Part shown: positions 1 through 9,855 of the stretch, piece by piece
Layout: each line of letters begins with the position of its first letter
How positions within the stretch are numbered: the first letter of the stretch is position 1
Assembly: GCA_913009655.1 (NCBI GenBank)
Contig: CAJVWI010000005.1
Coordinates: forward strand, 45,366-109,365
Direction: 5' to 3'
From: an uncultured Cryomorphaceae bacterium
GTDB taxonomy: Bacteria; Bacteroidota; Bacteroidia; Flavobacteriales; Schleiferiaceae
DNA: 64,000 nt
Position numbers and translations under genes: made by a program
Notes under the pieces: model-generated
The model's input: only the letters and a program-made list of their open reading frames with translations
What the model was told of the DNA's origin: nothing
Database searches by the model: none

Positions 1-61
1 TTAAGAATATTTTGATGTAACAAACTTAACTAAAACGATAAGCATTTCCTATCTTAGAACC

Positions 62-1684
62 ATGATCGTCAGACTATTTTTTTTTATTTTTCTTACCTCC
101 TACCCTTTAATAGCTCAGGTTAATCTTTTTAAAAACCAACCTCTTTCACTAGAACCAAATTTAGCGGGAAGTTTTGGAGAACTTAGAAATCATCATTTCC
201 ATTCAGGAGTTGACCTCAGAACCCAAGGGAAAATTGGGCAACCTGTTCTAGCTGTTCAAGATGGATATCTAAAAAGACTTGTAGCTAAACCCAATGGTTT
301 TGGAATGGCTCTTTACATAGCTCACCCGAGCGGTCATACCTCTGTATACGCCCATTTAGACCGTTTCATTGATACATTTCAAGATCTGATTATCAAAACG
401 TCGTTTAAAAGGAAATCTAATCGTTTGGATTTGTCCTTCTCTGCAAATGATTATCCGGTATCTGCTGGAGACACAATAGGTTGGTCTGGAAATTCTGGAA
501 GTTCTTCAGGGCCACATTTGCATTTTGAATGGAGAGACAGCAGAAATGAAGAACCCCTAAACCCTGTCGAATATGGTTTAGATATCGGTAAGGATCAAGT
601 AGAGCCAAAAATTTTATCAGTACAAACTAAGTCTGGTCAAAAAGTAAATTGTATTTGGTCTGATACTTTGATAATTTCTGATTGGCAGGATATCGGTGTA
701 GAAATTTTAGAGCAACAACATATAGGCGGGCCAAAGCTTGGGATAAAATCAATGTCAGTTTGGATAGAAGACATAAATGAACCTAATCAACAAGAGGCTC
801 CTGATTTCTCATGGAATATGAAACGATTTTCTTTTTCAGATACCAGAGGAGCAGATGGTCACATGCAGCATAATATTCATAGTAGGACAAGAAAAAGAAC
901 CTATCGAATTGCACCTATTTCTCAACCTGCTAAAATTTGGAATAAGGTTTACTCTTTCCCCGGAAACGGGATTTATGACTTAACAATTATGATAGAAACC
1001 TTTAGTGGCCAGACTGCTATCTCTAAAGGCCCAGTAAAAAGAGACGGGCATAATTCACTATGGCATGGGCCTGATAAAACGATTTCTCCAATTGGATGGA
1101 AATCCCCACCAGGGGAAATTAAAATTGATAATATGATTATCACCTGGTCCCAGGGGTCATTTATGGAACCAATGAAGCCTAAAATTGAAAGAGATGATTT
1201 CTCGAAAAAAGTGAGGTGGGTCTGTGAACCGGACTTACCAGTGATAAAATCAATAAATTATTATTGGACGCCACCAACAGATTACCCAAAGGAACTATTG
1301 TCAAAGACTGTTTTAATTGGAAACGACCCGAGGGGTTCCTCCAGAATTTTAGGTGAGCCTATTGAGAATGGACAAATACATTTTAAAATGAAAATCTGGG
1401 GCGAATTATCAATTACGTCTGATCAACAATCACCCCAAATTAACTATGTTGGAAAAACCACTTTTCAAAATAAAGATGCCGTTTGTTTTAAATTGAAAGA
1501 TAATCTTCTCGATATAATTAATTATCGTGTAGAAATAGATGGAAAATGGTGCTGGGCTTATTACGATGCTAAAAAAGAAAACTTACTTGTACCTATTCCC
1601 TCTGCTAAAGACAAAATGGACTTTAAAATATTTGCAGAAGATGAAGGGCATAACGGCACTACCTTTGAATATTCAATACAATAG
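62..1684 (+). CDS. M23 family metallopeptidase, secreted
   Basis: This is a probable peptidoglycan endopeptidase of the LytM/M23 family acting in the periplasm or at the cell surface. The 540-residue protein starts with a signal peptide (hydrophobic residues 4-18). The M23 zinc site is visible: HxxxD at H47-D51, YAHLD at 96-100, and HLH at 152-154. The catalytic domain fills only about residues 35-170. The remaining 370 residues are a long C-terminal extension that I do not recognise, probably beta-rich. It is the first gene of a tight rightward series; the next start lies 7 bp after its stop. An enzyme that cuts peptide cross-links is likely, but the substrate is not visible. The family call is strong and the extension is open. 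Confidence 0.9.
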   Translation: MIVRLFFFIFLTSYPLIAQVNLFKNQPLSLEPNLAGSFGELRNHHFHSGVDLRTQGKIGQPVLAVQDGYLKRLVAKPNGFGMALYIAHPSGHTSVYAHLDRFIDTFQDLIIKTSFKRKSNRLDLSFSANDYPVSAGDTIGWSGNSGSSSGPHLHFEWRDSRNEEPLNPVEYGLDIGKDQVEPKILSVQTKSGQKVNCIWSDTLIISDWQDIGVEILEQQHIGGPKLGIKSMSVWIEDINEPNQQEAPDFSWNMKRFSFSDTRGADGHMQHNIHSRTRKRTYRIAPISQPAKIWNKVYSFPGNGIYDLTIMIETFSGQTAISKGPVKRDGHNSLWHGPDKTISPIGWKSPPGEIKIDNMIITWSQGSFMEPMKPKIERDDFSKKVRWVCEPDLPVIKSINYYWTPPTDYPKELLSKTVLIGNDPRGSSRILGEPIENGQIHFKMKIWGELSITSDQQSPQINYVGKTTFQNKDAVCFKLKDNLLDIINYRVEIDGKWCWAYYDAKKENLLVPIPSAKDKMDFKIFAEDEGHNGTTFEYSIQ

Positions 1685-1691
1685 ATTTAAT

Positions 1692-2336
1692 ATGCGATAC
1701 AACATATTATTAGTTTTTATTTTTTCTTTCAACTATCTATTTGCTCAAAATCAAGCAGTTCAAATTAGCGGAGTTGCTCTTACTTCTGACTCGGCTAAGA
1801 GCCCTATTCCAAATGCTAAATTTCAAGTCAAAGGAAGAAATTTTATCGCACAATCAGGAGCTGATGGGTTTTTTAGTCTTACCGCAATACCTGGTGACAG
1901 TATTTTCATAACTCGATTTGGATTCGAACCCAGCAAACTATCGGTTCCAGATACTTTACTAGGGGATTCTTACATAGCAATAGTGTCCCTTCAATTATCT
2001 ACAACGGAATTAGACGAAGTAACTCTTTACCCTTGGCCAAGACCAGAAAACTTAAATAGAGAATTGTTATCAATGAATATTGAGACTACAGATAGAGATA
2101 TTGCTCTTAGAAATTTAGCAATACAATCCTTAAAAGAACAGGCTAGGGCAATGGGTATGGATGCCGGAGAAATGCAACAGTACATTGTTAAATCTCAAGC
2201 TCAAAACATACATGACGCAAATCGTTATTATGGCGAAGGTGCAAATGCTGGAACCGCAATTTTGGGGAGGCTAACAAATCCATTTGCGTGGTCACAGTTT
2301 TTTAATGCCCTAAAAAGAGGGGATTTTAAGAATTAA
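1692..2336 (+). CDS. Carboxypeptidase-like regulatory domain protein
   Basis: I place the start at ATG 1692, because it opens directly into a signal peptide (MRYNILLVFIFSFNYLFAQ) 7 bp after the preceding stop; a longer in-frame start at 1539 would overlap the peptidase gene. The product is 214 residues. Residues 25-100 resemble a carboxypeptidase-D-like beta-sandwich of the kind usually fused to the N-terminus of Bacteroidota TonB-dependent receptors. Residues 105-214 are a helical tail of unknown function. The gene ends 2 bp before a TonB-dependent receptor that lacks this domain, so it may be a separately encoded accessory to that receptor. Exported location is likely; the molecular role is not known. 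Confidence 0.75.
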   Translation: MRYNILLVFIFSFNYLFAQNQAVQISGVALTSDSAKSPIPNAKFQVKGRNFIAQSGADGFFSLTAIPGDSIFITRFGFEPSKLSVPDTLLGDSYIAIVSLQLSTTELDEVTLYPWPRPENLNRELLSMNIETTDRDIALRNLAIQSLKEQARAMGMDAGEMQQYIVKSQAQNIHDANRYYGEGANAGTAILGRLTNPFAWSQFFNALKRGDFKN

Positions 2337-2338
2337 CA

Positions 2339-4510
2339 ATGACTTTTGCGGGATTAATTATTTCAGTCATTCCTGGTCTATCTGGAATAAACGATACTAT
2401 TCCAATCACAACGAGATTGAATGAAGTTGAAGTAAGTGCCGACAAAGTATCTACAGAGTCAGTAATGTCAATTGACCCATCTAGTCTTAAGGGAATTGGC
2501 AATCCAGGTGAGTCAATCGAAGGAGTAATCAGGACATTAGCTGGAGTTGCGGGGAGCGATGAGTTATCAAGCCAGTATAGTGTTAGAGGGGGTAATTTTG
2601 ATGAAAACTTATTGGTTATTAATGGCTTTGAAATTTATCGACCACAGCTCGCTAGAAGCGGCCAGCAAGAAGGTTTGAGTGCTATAAATCCAGATATGGT
2701 TCAAAAAATTGAATTTTCCGCAGGTGGATTTGGAGCAAGCGAAGGAGATAAAATTTCATCAGTTCTCAGATTATCATATGATATACCAGGAAGAAGTGAA
2801 GCACAAAACAGAATAAGATTAGGAACTTACTCTGGGAGACTATTTTTAAGTTATCGGAAATTAAAAAAGTTTAAAAAAAAGAGTCACTCTAATGGTGGTC
2901 TAGCAATTCGATACAGAAGTAACTCACCTTTTATTAATACCGGAGATACAAGAGGAGATCTAAAGTCTATTTCATATGATGTTCAATGGATAGAAAATAT
3001 TTTTAGAGGTAAATGGCACCATGAATTCTTAGGGATCGCGCAATCAAGTGATTTTACGCTTAAACCTAGCAGCAGAACTACAGAGTTTGGAACTGTAACC
3101 GATGTTCTGAGGCTCAATGTTTTTATGAAAGGCCAAGAAAATTATATTTACAGAAATGCTTTCGCTGGCTGGAGAAGTTCATACCAGATAAATGATAAGT
3201 TTAAGACTTTCATTGAAGGTTCTGCAATCCAAGCGCTAGAAACTGAGAATGTTGATGTTATTTCTGCATATCTTATTGGGGAGGTAAATAACAATCTTGG
3301 ATCGGATGACTTTGGAGAAATCTCATATCAAAGAGGGTCTGGTGGTCACCAGCGATATGCCCGAAATCATCTTTTTGCAAGAGAATCGCATATTTCCATT
3401 GGCGGATTAGTCAAGACAAACAATAGCTCTATTTCCTTTGCACTAGGAAGAAGAGGACAATTAGGTGTTGACCAATTATATGAATGGGTTAATATTGATT
3501 CTGCCGGGTACAGTATTCCCCACATGCCTACAGAGGTTCTTCTTCTCGAGAATGACACTCTGATGCAATTTAAAGAAACATTAGAACTATTTGAACTGAC
3601 CAACTCATCCGGAGAATTAAGAAATTTTAAAACTTATGGGTTTTACAGGCATAAATTTCTTAATGATAGCGAAATCCCCACTTGGTTATTAGATGGTGGC
3701 TTAAGATTAATTCATGACAGCAGAAGTGGTGAATTGAGACTCAGTCCAAGATTTACTGTAAGACACTGGGGAAGCAATGGTACAGTATGGGATTTTAAAA
3801 TGGGCTCCTACGCACAAACTGCCAGTGTAAGAGAATTAAGGAACTGGCGCAGTTCAACACTTGAATCAAGTAGCTACATGCAGCATGCATGGCATGGCAT
3901 TATTGGTGCTGAGAGAAAATTCATATCTAAAGACAGACCTTTTTTCTGGAGAACAGAGGTCTATTATAAATTTCTGGATCGAGCTTTTCCTTTTGAACAA
4001 GATGGTATGCGTGTAAGATATTTAGGTGATGGACCTGGTGTTGCTAGAGTTATAGGAATTGATAATAGGATTCATAGCCAATGGCTCCCAAAAACAGAGT
4101 CATGGATATCTATGTCTCTATTTCGATCTCAGGAAAAGTTTTATAATACATGGGAAAGAAGAGGTAGTGACTATCGATATTCCTTCTCTTTGAGAGTGGA
4201 AGATGCCCTTAAGGGGCTACCCAATAACAAAGTATATATGCAAGCGTCAATTACAGGGGGATTCCCTTTTGGTTCACCCCTAGCCTACTCTAAACCCTTT
4301 AAAGCTCCACCGTATAGGCGAATGGATCTTGGATTTCAACATAATTTTAACGAAAACATTAGTATATCACTTGAAGTATTTAATCTTCTTGAAATTCGCA
4401 ATACAGCCAGTTATTTTTGGATAATGGATATTTCGACTGCCAGAGAATATGCTGTGCCAAACTATCTCACAAATCGATTAATAAATTTCATCTTTCAATA
4501 TCAGTTATAG
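2339..4510 (+). CDS. TonB-dependent receptor without N-terminal regulatory domain
   Basis: This is a 723-residue outer-membrane TonB-dependent receptor. A plug domain is seen at about residues 25-150 (EVSADK, YSVRGGNFDENLLVINGFE, GGFGASEGDK), followed by an AT-rich series of beta-strand segments ending in a C-terminal strand with aromatic residues (LINFIFQYQL). The substrate cannot be told. An in-frame stop at 2327-2329 leaves ATG 2339 as the only plausible start. The resulting leader is unusually short, with no basic residue before the hydrophobic stretch. The gene begins 2 bp after the regulatory-domain gene and its stop overlaps the next gene's GTG, so all four genes are probably one transcript. 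Confidence 0.85.
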   Translation: MTFAGLIISVIPGLSGINDTIPITTRLNEVEVSADKVSTESVMSIDPSSLKGIGNPGESIEGVIRTLAGVAGSDELSSQYSVRGGNFDENLLVINGFEIYRPQLARSGQQEGLSAINPDMVQKIEFSAGGFGASEGDKISSVLRLSYDIPGRSEAQNRIRLGTYSGRLFLSYRKLKKFKKKSHSNGGLAIRYRSNSPFINTGDTRGDLKSISYDVQWIENIFRGKWHHEFLGIAQSSDFTLKPSSRTTEFGTVTDVLRLNVFMKGQENYIYRNAFAGWRSSYQINDKFKTFIEGSAIQALETENVDVISAYLIGEVNNNLGSDDFGEISYQRGSGGHQRYARNHLFARESHISIGGLVKTNNSSISFALGRRGQLGVDQLYEWVNIDSAGYSIPHMPTEVLLLENDTLMQFKETLELFELTNSSGELRNFKTYGFYRHKFLNDSEIPTWLLDGGLRLIHDSRSGELRLSPRFTVRHWGSNGTVWDFKMGSYAQTASVRELRNWRSSTLESSSYMQHAWHGIIGAERKFISKDRPFFWRTEVYYKFLDRAFPFEQDGMRVRYLGDGPGVARVIGIDNRIHSQWLPKTESWISMSLFRSQEKFYNTWERRGSDYRYSFSLRVEDALKGLPNNKVYMQASITGGFPFGSPLAYSKPFKAPPYRRMDLGFQHNFNENISISLEVFNLLEIRNTASYFWIMDISTAREYAVPNYLTNRLINFIFQYQL

Positions 4511-4743
4511 TGCGTATCGTAGAGCAAATTCCCCATTCAAAATTTCGTATTGTTTTATACACTACTGAAATGCATTATATAATTGAAATTGAGGCGGGAC
4601 CAATGCGCCAATCCTATAAATACCATAAAGACAAATTTCCTGATGTTCCAAGTGTTAAGAAAACTTTAACTCAGGAATGGCTGGAGCAATTAAGGGTTAT
4701 TTTTAATGAGATGTACATCAAGTGGTCAGAAGCCTCAAATTGA
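4510..4743 (+). CDS. Small conserved Bacteroidota protein, 77 residues
   Basis: A GTG at 4510 overlaps the stop of the receptor (TAGTG) and opens a 77-residue protein (VRIVEQIPHSKFRIVLY...). It has alternating charged and hydrophobic strands, then a helical C-terminal half ending LRVIFNEMYIKWSEASN. The pattern IPHxxFxI...YIIEIE is one I associate with small uncharacterised proteins of Flavobacteria, so the family is probably real but has no known function. There is no signal peptide or membrane segment, so it is likely cytosolic. An ATG start at 4570 would give a 57-residue form; GTG is preferred because it preserves the conserved N-terminal strand and couples translation to the upstream gene. 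Confidence 0.6.
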   Translation: MRIVEQIPHSKFRIVLYTTEMHYIIEIEAGPMRQSYKYHKDKFPDVPSVKKTLTQEWLEQLRVIFNEMYIKWSEASN

Positions 4744-4748
4744 TTTTA

Positions 4749-4793
4749 CTCGTTGGATAACAAAATTGATTGTCATCTGACGAGATTGTTATC
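4749..4793. other. Inverted repeats between convergent genes
   Basis: The gap between two convergent genes holds two overlapping inverted repeats: GATAACAA (4756-4763) with TTGTTATC (4786-4793), and CTCGT (4749-4753) with ACGAG (4780-4784). They cannot both form in one molecule. There is no clear U-run, so this is at best a weak bidirectional terminator. Confidence 0.35.
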
Positions 4794-4795
4794 AT

Positions 4796-6022
4796 TTACC
4801 TATTTTCATATTCCCTGATTACTGCTTCAATAATGTCTAATGCCTCTAGCATTTGTTCTTTTGTTATTACCAATGGAGGCGCAAATCGAATTATATTGCC
4901 ATGGGTTGGCTTTGCTAACAAGCCTTTGTTTTTTAATGAAATACACATATCCCATGCGGTAGTGCTATCTGCGGAATCATTAATTACAATTGCATTTAAT
5001 AATCCTTTTCCTCGAATTAAAGATATGAGAGCACAACCATCAAGTCGAGATCTCAATTCTTCTCGGAATAAGTTTCCTAAATCCTCTGAATTTTGAGCTA
5101 AATTCTCATCAATTATAACTTCTAATGCAGACTGAGCTACGATGCATGCTAGAGGGTTCCCTCCAAATGTAGAACCATGCTCGCCGGGCTTGATACAAAG
5201 CATAATATCATCATCTGCTAAAACAGCGGACACGGGGTAAACTCCTCCTGATATGGCTTTACCTAAAATTAAGATATCTGGACGAGCATCTTCAAAATCT
5301 GTAGCAAGCATTCGACCTGTCCTTGCAATACCCGTCTGAACTTCATCAGCGATAAACAAAACATTAAATTTTGTACAAAGTGATCGAACGCCAGCTAAAT
5401 ATCCTTCATCGGGAACAATAACACCAGCCTCACCCTGGATTGGCTCCACCATAAATGCAGCAACATTAGGATCCTTTAATTCATTTTCTAAGGCATTTAG
5501 ATCATTATAAGGAATCAGGTCATAACCCGGCATATAAGGGCCAAAACCTTCATATGATGCTGGGTCGTCAGAACTAGATATAGCTGCTAATGTCCTGCCC
5601 CAAAAGTTGCCTTTTGCAAATATTATTCTTGCCTTATTATTTGGAATCCCTTTCTTTACATAACCCCATTTTCTTGCTAATTTATTTGCTGTCTCTCCGC
5701 CTTCTACTCCCGTATTCATGGGCAAAACCTTATCATATCCGAAAAGCTTGGTCATGAACTTTTCGTATTCACCTAAAATATTATTATGAAAGGCTCTTGA
5801 TGTTAAAGTCAAAAGTGAAGCTTGGTCCTTAAGAGACTTTATTATTTTTGGATGACAATGACCTTGATTAACAGCAGAATATGCCGATAAAAAATCAAAA
5901 TATTTTACTCCCTCAACATCCCAAACATAAACTCCTTTACCTTTTTGCAAAACAACAGGCAATGGATGATAATTGTGCGCTCCATATTGATCTTCTAATT
6001 CTATAAATTTTTTCGAGTCCAT
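4796..6022 (-). CDS. rocD: Ornithine--oxo-acid aminotransferase
   Basis: This is a PLP-dependent class III aminotransferase that converts ornithine and 2-oxoglutarate to glutamate semialdehyde and glutamate, in the cytosol. The start is taken at ATG 6022 ([20 protein letters not shown]), which matches the usual ornithine aminotransferase N-terminus; an upstream in-frame ATG at 6064 adds 14 unlikely residues. The product is 408 residues, normal for the family. The motifs seen are the NTGVEGGE cofactor segment, FIADEVQTG with the PLP-ring aspartate, LGKAISGG with the Schiff-base lysine, and the STFGGNPL phosphate contact. It is divergent from rlmD with 57 bp between starts. No arginase-type partner is adjacent, so it probably serves general arginine/ornithine breakdown or proline supply. 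Confidence 0.93.
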   Translation of the reverse strand: MDSKKFIELEDQYGAHNYHPLPVVLQKGKGVYVWDVEGVKYFDFLSAYSAVNQGHCHPKIIKSLKDQASLLTLTSRAFHNNILGEYEKFMTKLFGYDKVLPMNTGVEGGETANKLARKWGYVKKGIPNNKARIIFAKGNFWGRTLAAISSSDDPASYEGFGPYMPGYDLIPYNDLNALENELKDPNVAAFMVEPIQGEAGVIVPDEGYLAGVRSLCTKFNVLFIADEVQTGIARTGRMLATDFEDARPDILILGKAISGGVYPVSAVLADDDIMLCIKPGEHGSTFGGNPLACIVAQSALEVIIDENLAQNSEDLGNLFREELRSRLDGCALISLIRGKGLLNAIVINDSADSTTAWDMCISLKNKGLLAKPTHGNIIRFAPPLVITKEQMLEALDIIEAVIREYENR

Positions 6023-6079
6023 ATAGTAATTTTTCTTCCATTCAAAGATAAGCTTAACAAACACGAGTATCTTTATCCC

Positions 6080-7492
6080 ATGGTAATTAAGGATGTATTA
6101 ATCAAACGTGCTGGAGGAAAAGGAATGTCCATTGGTCATGCCCCTGACGGCCAAACATTACTTGTTAAAGGAGCTGCTCCTGGAGATATCGCAGATGTTA
6201 GAATAATACGGAAGAGAAAAAAGCATCTTGAATGTGTAATAGATAATATCATTACGCCTAGCCCAAATAGAAGAGATCCATTATGTGAGCATGCAGAGTC
6301 ATGCGGCGGTTGCAGCTGGCAGCATGTTAATTATGAAAGCCAAACAGAATTTAAATCTCAAGAAGTTCAAGATAATTTAACGAGAATAGGAAATATTGAT
6401 AGCGGAGAATTCATCCCAATTATACATGCCCCTGAAGAATATAGATATAGGAATAAGCTTGAATTTAGCTTCTCTTCAAACCGCTGGCTTTCAATCGATG
6501 AAATAAATTCTGGAGTTGAAATAGTATCTCGTGAAGCACTAGGCTATCATGCTCCTGGAATGTGGGATAAAATAATGGACATTAATACATGTCATCTTCA
6601 ACCCGAACCGTCTAACTCAATAAGGTTATTTATAAAACAATATGCTTTAGATCACGGATTATCATTTTATCACCCAAGAAAAAGACTTGGACTACTCAGA
6701 ACAATGATGCTAAGGTCTACTCAAAAAGGTCAATGGATGCTTGTAATACAATTTTATGAGTCCCCTGAAGGAGATGGTATTAACTTACTGGATTCTGTTG
6801 CTGAAAAATTCCAAGAAATATCAAGCATATACTACGCTCACAACACTAAAGGCAACGATTCAATTTATGATTTAGATCTTAAATTGCATTCTGGAGATTC
6901 AGCTTTAACCGAATATATGCCCTCTGCTCTTGATAACGGAAAAGAACTTTCATTTAAAATTGGACCTAAAAGTTTCTACCAAACAAACCCAGCGCAGGCT
7001 CATAGACTTTATTGCGAAGTCATTAAGCTTGCTAAAATCGAAAAGGAAGACATCGTTTATGACCTTTATACGGGGACAGGTACAATAGCCTTATTCATGG
7101 CGCAAGTTGCTAAAAAAGTTGTTGGAATCGAGAGTGTACCTGAAGCAATTGAAGCCGCCAAGCAAAATGCATTGAACAATAATATTTCAAATGCACATTT
7201 TATAGTTGGAGATATGAGAAATGTCTTCGATGAGAAAATTTGGAATGAACATGGAAAGCCTAATGTTTTAGTTGCAGACCCACCCAGAGATGGAATGCAT
7301 CCAAAAGTAATTCAACGATTAAATGAATTAAAAATTCCAAGAATTATTTACGTTTCTTGTAATTCTGCAACTCAAGCTAGAGATTTAAGTATTCTAAATG
7401 AAATTTACAAAGTAGATTTAATTCAACCCATTGACATGTTTCCACAAACTCACCACGTTGAAAACATTCTATCATTGAGTCTTCGTTACTGA
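6080..7492 (+). CDS. rlmD: 23S rRNA (uracil-C5)-methyltransferase, RlmD/RumA type
   Basis: This enzyme uses SAM to methylate a uridine in 23S rRNA. The 470-residue protein has an N-terminal TRAM-like RNA-binding region (1-60), then an iron-sulfur cysteine cluster at C69, C75 and C78 ([10 protein letters not shown]), with a likely fourth ligand in NTCHLQ. The SAM fold follows: [29 protein letters not shown], and the catalytic cysteine in [13 protein letters not shown]. Length and motif order fit the RlmD/RlmC/TrmA family. The exact target base (U1939 or U747) cannot be told from sequence alone, and Bacteroidota usually have a single such enzyme. Confidence 0.92.
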   Translation: MVIKDVLIKRAGGKGMSIGHAPDGQTLLVKGAAPGDIADVRIIRKRKKHLECVIDNIITPSPNRRDPLCEHAESCGGCSWQHVNYESQTEFKSQEVQDNLTRIGNIDSGEFIPIIHAPEEYRYRNKLEFSFSSNRWLSIDEINSGVEIVSREALGYHAPGMWDKIMDINTCHLQPEPSNSIRLFIKQYALDHGLSFYHPRKRLGLLRTMMLRSTQKGQWMLVIQFYESPEGDGINLLDSVAEKFQEISSIYYAHNTKGNDSIYDLDLKLHSGDSALTEYMPSALDNGKELSFKIGPKSFYQTNPAQAHRLYCEVIKLAKIEKEDIVYDLYTGTGTIALFMAQVAKKVVGIESVPEAIEAAKQNALNNNISNAHFIVGDMRNVFDEKIWNEHGKPNVLVADPPRDGMHPKVIQRLNELKIPRIIYVSCNSATQARDLSILNEIYKVDLIQPIDMFPQTHHVENILSLSLRY

Positions 7493-7549
7493 TTTTATTG
7501 ATTCTTGAATTTGAGTCAAACCATTTGTTTTTGTCACTAAATTGCAATT

Positions 7550-8050
7550 ATGACAGATAGAACCTTAATACTTGACCCGGCAAGACTTGATAGAGTGATT
7601 ACTCGTATGGCTTGGCAAATACTTGAATTGAATTCAAATGAAAAAGATTTCCATCTTGTTGGTATCAGTAAATCTGGTTTTAAACTTTCCGAAAGACTAT
7701 TGATTTGTTTAAATGAAATCTATGATGGGAAAGTTATTCTCACTGAGATTTCAATAAATAAAAGAAATCCTTCAAAAGGGCCAACTTTGTGTAAACTATC
7801 GCCACAAGAATTTGAAGGAAAATCCATTGTTGTTGTAGATGATGTTCTGAACTCTGGAGGAACACTTATATATGCTGTCAACTACTTCCTACAAGCAAAA
7901 ATAGAGCGGTTATCTACAGCTGTACTAATAGATAGGAATCATAAAAAATACCCTATAAAAGCTGATATAAAAGGAGTTAGCTTGAGCACAAGTTATCAGG
8001 ACAGAGTTGAAGTCAACTTTGAAAGCCCATCAGCAGTATATCTAGTCTAG
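7550..8050 (+). CDS. PyrR-like phosphoribosyltransferase
   Basis: This is a 166-residue type I phosphoribosyltransferase. The PRPP-binding motif is VVVDDVLNSGGTLIYA at about residues 94-109, and a GISKSGF loop lies at about 38-44. The fold and length resemble PyrR, the bifunctional uracil phosphoribosyltransferase and pyrimidine regulator, but no pyr genes are near and no PyrR-type RNA hairpin is seen, so the base specificity is open. The gene stands alone, 57 bp after rlmD and facing the ABC exporter. It is probably a cytosolic nucleobase-salvage enzyme. Confidence 0.75.
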   Translation: MTDRTLILDPARLDRVITRMAWQILELNSNEKDFHLVGISKSGFKLSERLLICLNEIYDGKVILTEISINKRNPSKGPTLCKLSPQEFEGKSIVVVDDVLNSGGTLIYAVNYFLQAKIERLSTAVLIDRNHKKYPIKADIKGVSLSTSYQDRVEVNFESPSAVYLV

Positions 8051-8082
8051 GTTAGTTGTTTCTGAACCAACTTCGAAGAACT

Positions 8083-9819
8083 CTACATTCTCGTTTGATA
8101 GGTGAATAATTCGTGATATCTCCCTTCATAGGCAAGTAATTCTTCATGTTTTCCACGTTCAACAATGTCACCATTTTCGATTACTAAAATCTGATCTGCT
8201 TTTTGAATTGTACTAAGTCGGTGAGCAATGACAAAAGTAGTTCTGTCCTTCATCAACAAACTAAGACTTTTTTGAATAAACGCCTCGCTTTGTGTATCTA
8301 AATTTGAAGTAGCCTCATCCAAAATAACAATCTTAGGTTTCGCTAGTAAAGCCCTTGCAATGGAAATTCTTTGTCTTTGACCTCCAGATAATTTGACTCC
8401 ACGTTCACCAATAAGAGTGTCTATTCCCTTTTCAAAACGATCAGTGAATTCATCTACATAAGCTCCTTGTATTGCTTGCTCAAGTTCCATTTCGGTGGCA
8501 TCGGGTCGTGGAAACAGAATGTTTTCTTTTATTGTGCCCTCATACAAGAAATCATCTTGAAGCACAACTCCTAATTGATTTCTATAACTTCTAAGGTCGA
8601 CCTTTGATAAATCGACACCATCAATTAACACTTCTCCTGAATTTGGATTTAAGAATGCCGCAACTAATCCCGCAATAGTTGATTTTCCGGAACCAGAAGA
8701 ACCTACCATAGCAATGACACTTCCATTTGGGACCTCAAATGAAATATCAGGTAATACGTTTACTTTATCATTGTAGGAGAAAGAAACATTTTTAAAGGAA
8801 ATGTTTCCTTCAATTTGACCAAGAACTATTTTACGATTTTCAGGATCATTTTCTTCAGGCAAGTTCATTAACTCCTGAGTTCTGTCTAGACCGGCAAAAG
8901 CCTCGGTAAGTTGACTCCCAATGTTACTCATTTGGACAATAGGTGCAATCATAAAGCCCAAAAAAAGTGTAAATGAAACAAACTCACCGTACGTCATGCT
9001 ATTATTCATTATAAAATAACCTCCCATCCCCATGATGCCAGCGGATGCAAGTCCTAGTAAAAAAGTAGAGGAACTAGTTATAAATGCCGTGGTTGTTAAG
9101 CTTTTTTTTACATTTTGAAATAAATTATCTACCCCGTTTTCAAAGACTTTTTGCTCTTGTAATTCTGCATTGAAACCTTTTATCACACGAATTCCGTTTA
9201 AAGTTTCAGTTAAACGACCTGTAACTTCAGCATTAATCTTTCCTCGAACTCTGAAAATAGGACGTATATAACTAAATGATTTTAAAGCAATTATAGCGAA
9301 AATTGAAACTGGAACAAGAACAAATAAGGTCATTTGTGCATTTATGTTTATTAGTATAATAAAGGAAATAATTGCACTAATACTTCCGCCAATTAGTTGA
9401 ACTAACCCGGTACCAACTAAATTTCGAACACCCTCTACATCTGTCATCACTCTAGAAACCAAAGCACCTGATTTATTATCGTCAAAAAAGCTTACTGGTA
9501 GTGTAAGTAATTTTTTTTGAACTTTTGCACGTAAAACAGAAATTAAATGCTGCGCCTCTACGCTTAAAACCCGAGTTAAAGAAAATGAACTTATTGACTG
9601 AAATAACAGGGCAGAACAAACAACGATCAATAATACAATAAGAGCGTCAGTATCCTTAGATGGAATTACTTCATCAATAAGGTTTTTGCTCGCATACGGC
9701 AACACTAATCCTGAAATACTTCTAAAAATTATTAAAACTAATCCAAAAGAGACTACTCTCCTTCTGGGCCAGATAAATTCTTTAAAAGCCCAATTAAACG
9801 AGACTTTTTTATTATTCAC
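8083..9819 (-). CDS. ABC exporter, MsbA-like (fused permease and ATPase)
   Basis: This is a half-transporter of 578 residues that would dimerise in the inner membrane. Residues 20-310 hold about six membrane spans of the type I ABC exporter fold. The ATPase domain follows with Walker A GSSGSGKS (373-380), Q-loop near 421, signature LSGGQ (477-481), Walker B VILDE (498-502) and the switch histidine in IAHRLST (531-537). The closest functional relatives are lipid A/phospholipid flippases (MsbA) and multidrug exporters; sequence alone does not separate them. It lies 36 bp after shikimate kinase on the same strand and may be co-transcribed with it. Confidence 0.88.
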   Translation of the reverse strand: MNNKKVSFNWAFKEFIWPRRRVVSFGLVLIIFRSISGLVLPYASKNLIDEVIPSKDTDALIVLLIVVCSALLFQSISSFSLTRVLSVEAQHLISVLRAKVQKKLLTLPVSFFDDNKSGALVSRVMTDVEGVRNLVGTGLVQLIGGSISAIISFIILININAQMTLFVLVPVSIFAIIALKSFSYIRPIFRVRGKINAEVTGRLTETLNGIRVIKGFNAELQEQKVFENGVDNLFQNVKKSLTTTAFITSSSTFLLGLASAGIMGMGGYFIMNNSMTYGEFVSFTLFLGFMIAPIVQMSNIGSQLTEAFAGLDRTQELMNLPEENDPENRKIVLGQIEGNISFKNVSFSYNDKVNVLPDISFEVPNGSVIAMVGSSGSGKSTIAGLVAAFLNPNSGEVLIDGVDLSKVDLRSYRNQLGVVLQDDFLYEGTIKENILFPRPDATEMELEQAIQGAYVDEFTDRFEKGIDTLIGERGVKLSGGQRQRISIARALLAKPKIVILDEATSNLDTQSEAFIQKSLSLLMKDRTTFVIAHRLSTIQKADQILVIENGDIVERGKHEELLAYEGRYHELFTYQTRM

Positions 9820-9855
9820 ATTTTTATTTATTAATTAAACTTAATCGAGAAATAT

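Noticed and set aside
1..61. Possible gene end at the left edge
   Set aside because: The 61 bases before the M23 gene show no coding pattern, terminator or clear promoter; nothing can be supported there.
1539..1691. Longer start for the regulatory-domain gene
   Set aside because: It overlaps the M23 peptidase gene by about 145 bp and hides the clear signal peptide that begins at 1692.
4770..5096. Plus-strand frame opposite ornithine aminotransferase
   Set aside because: It is a shadow of a well-supported gene, with no recognisable family.
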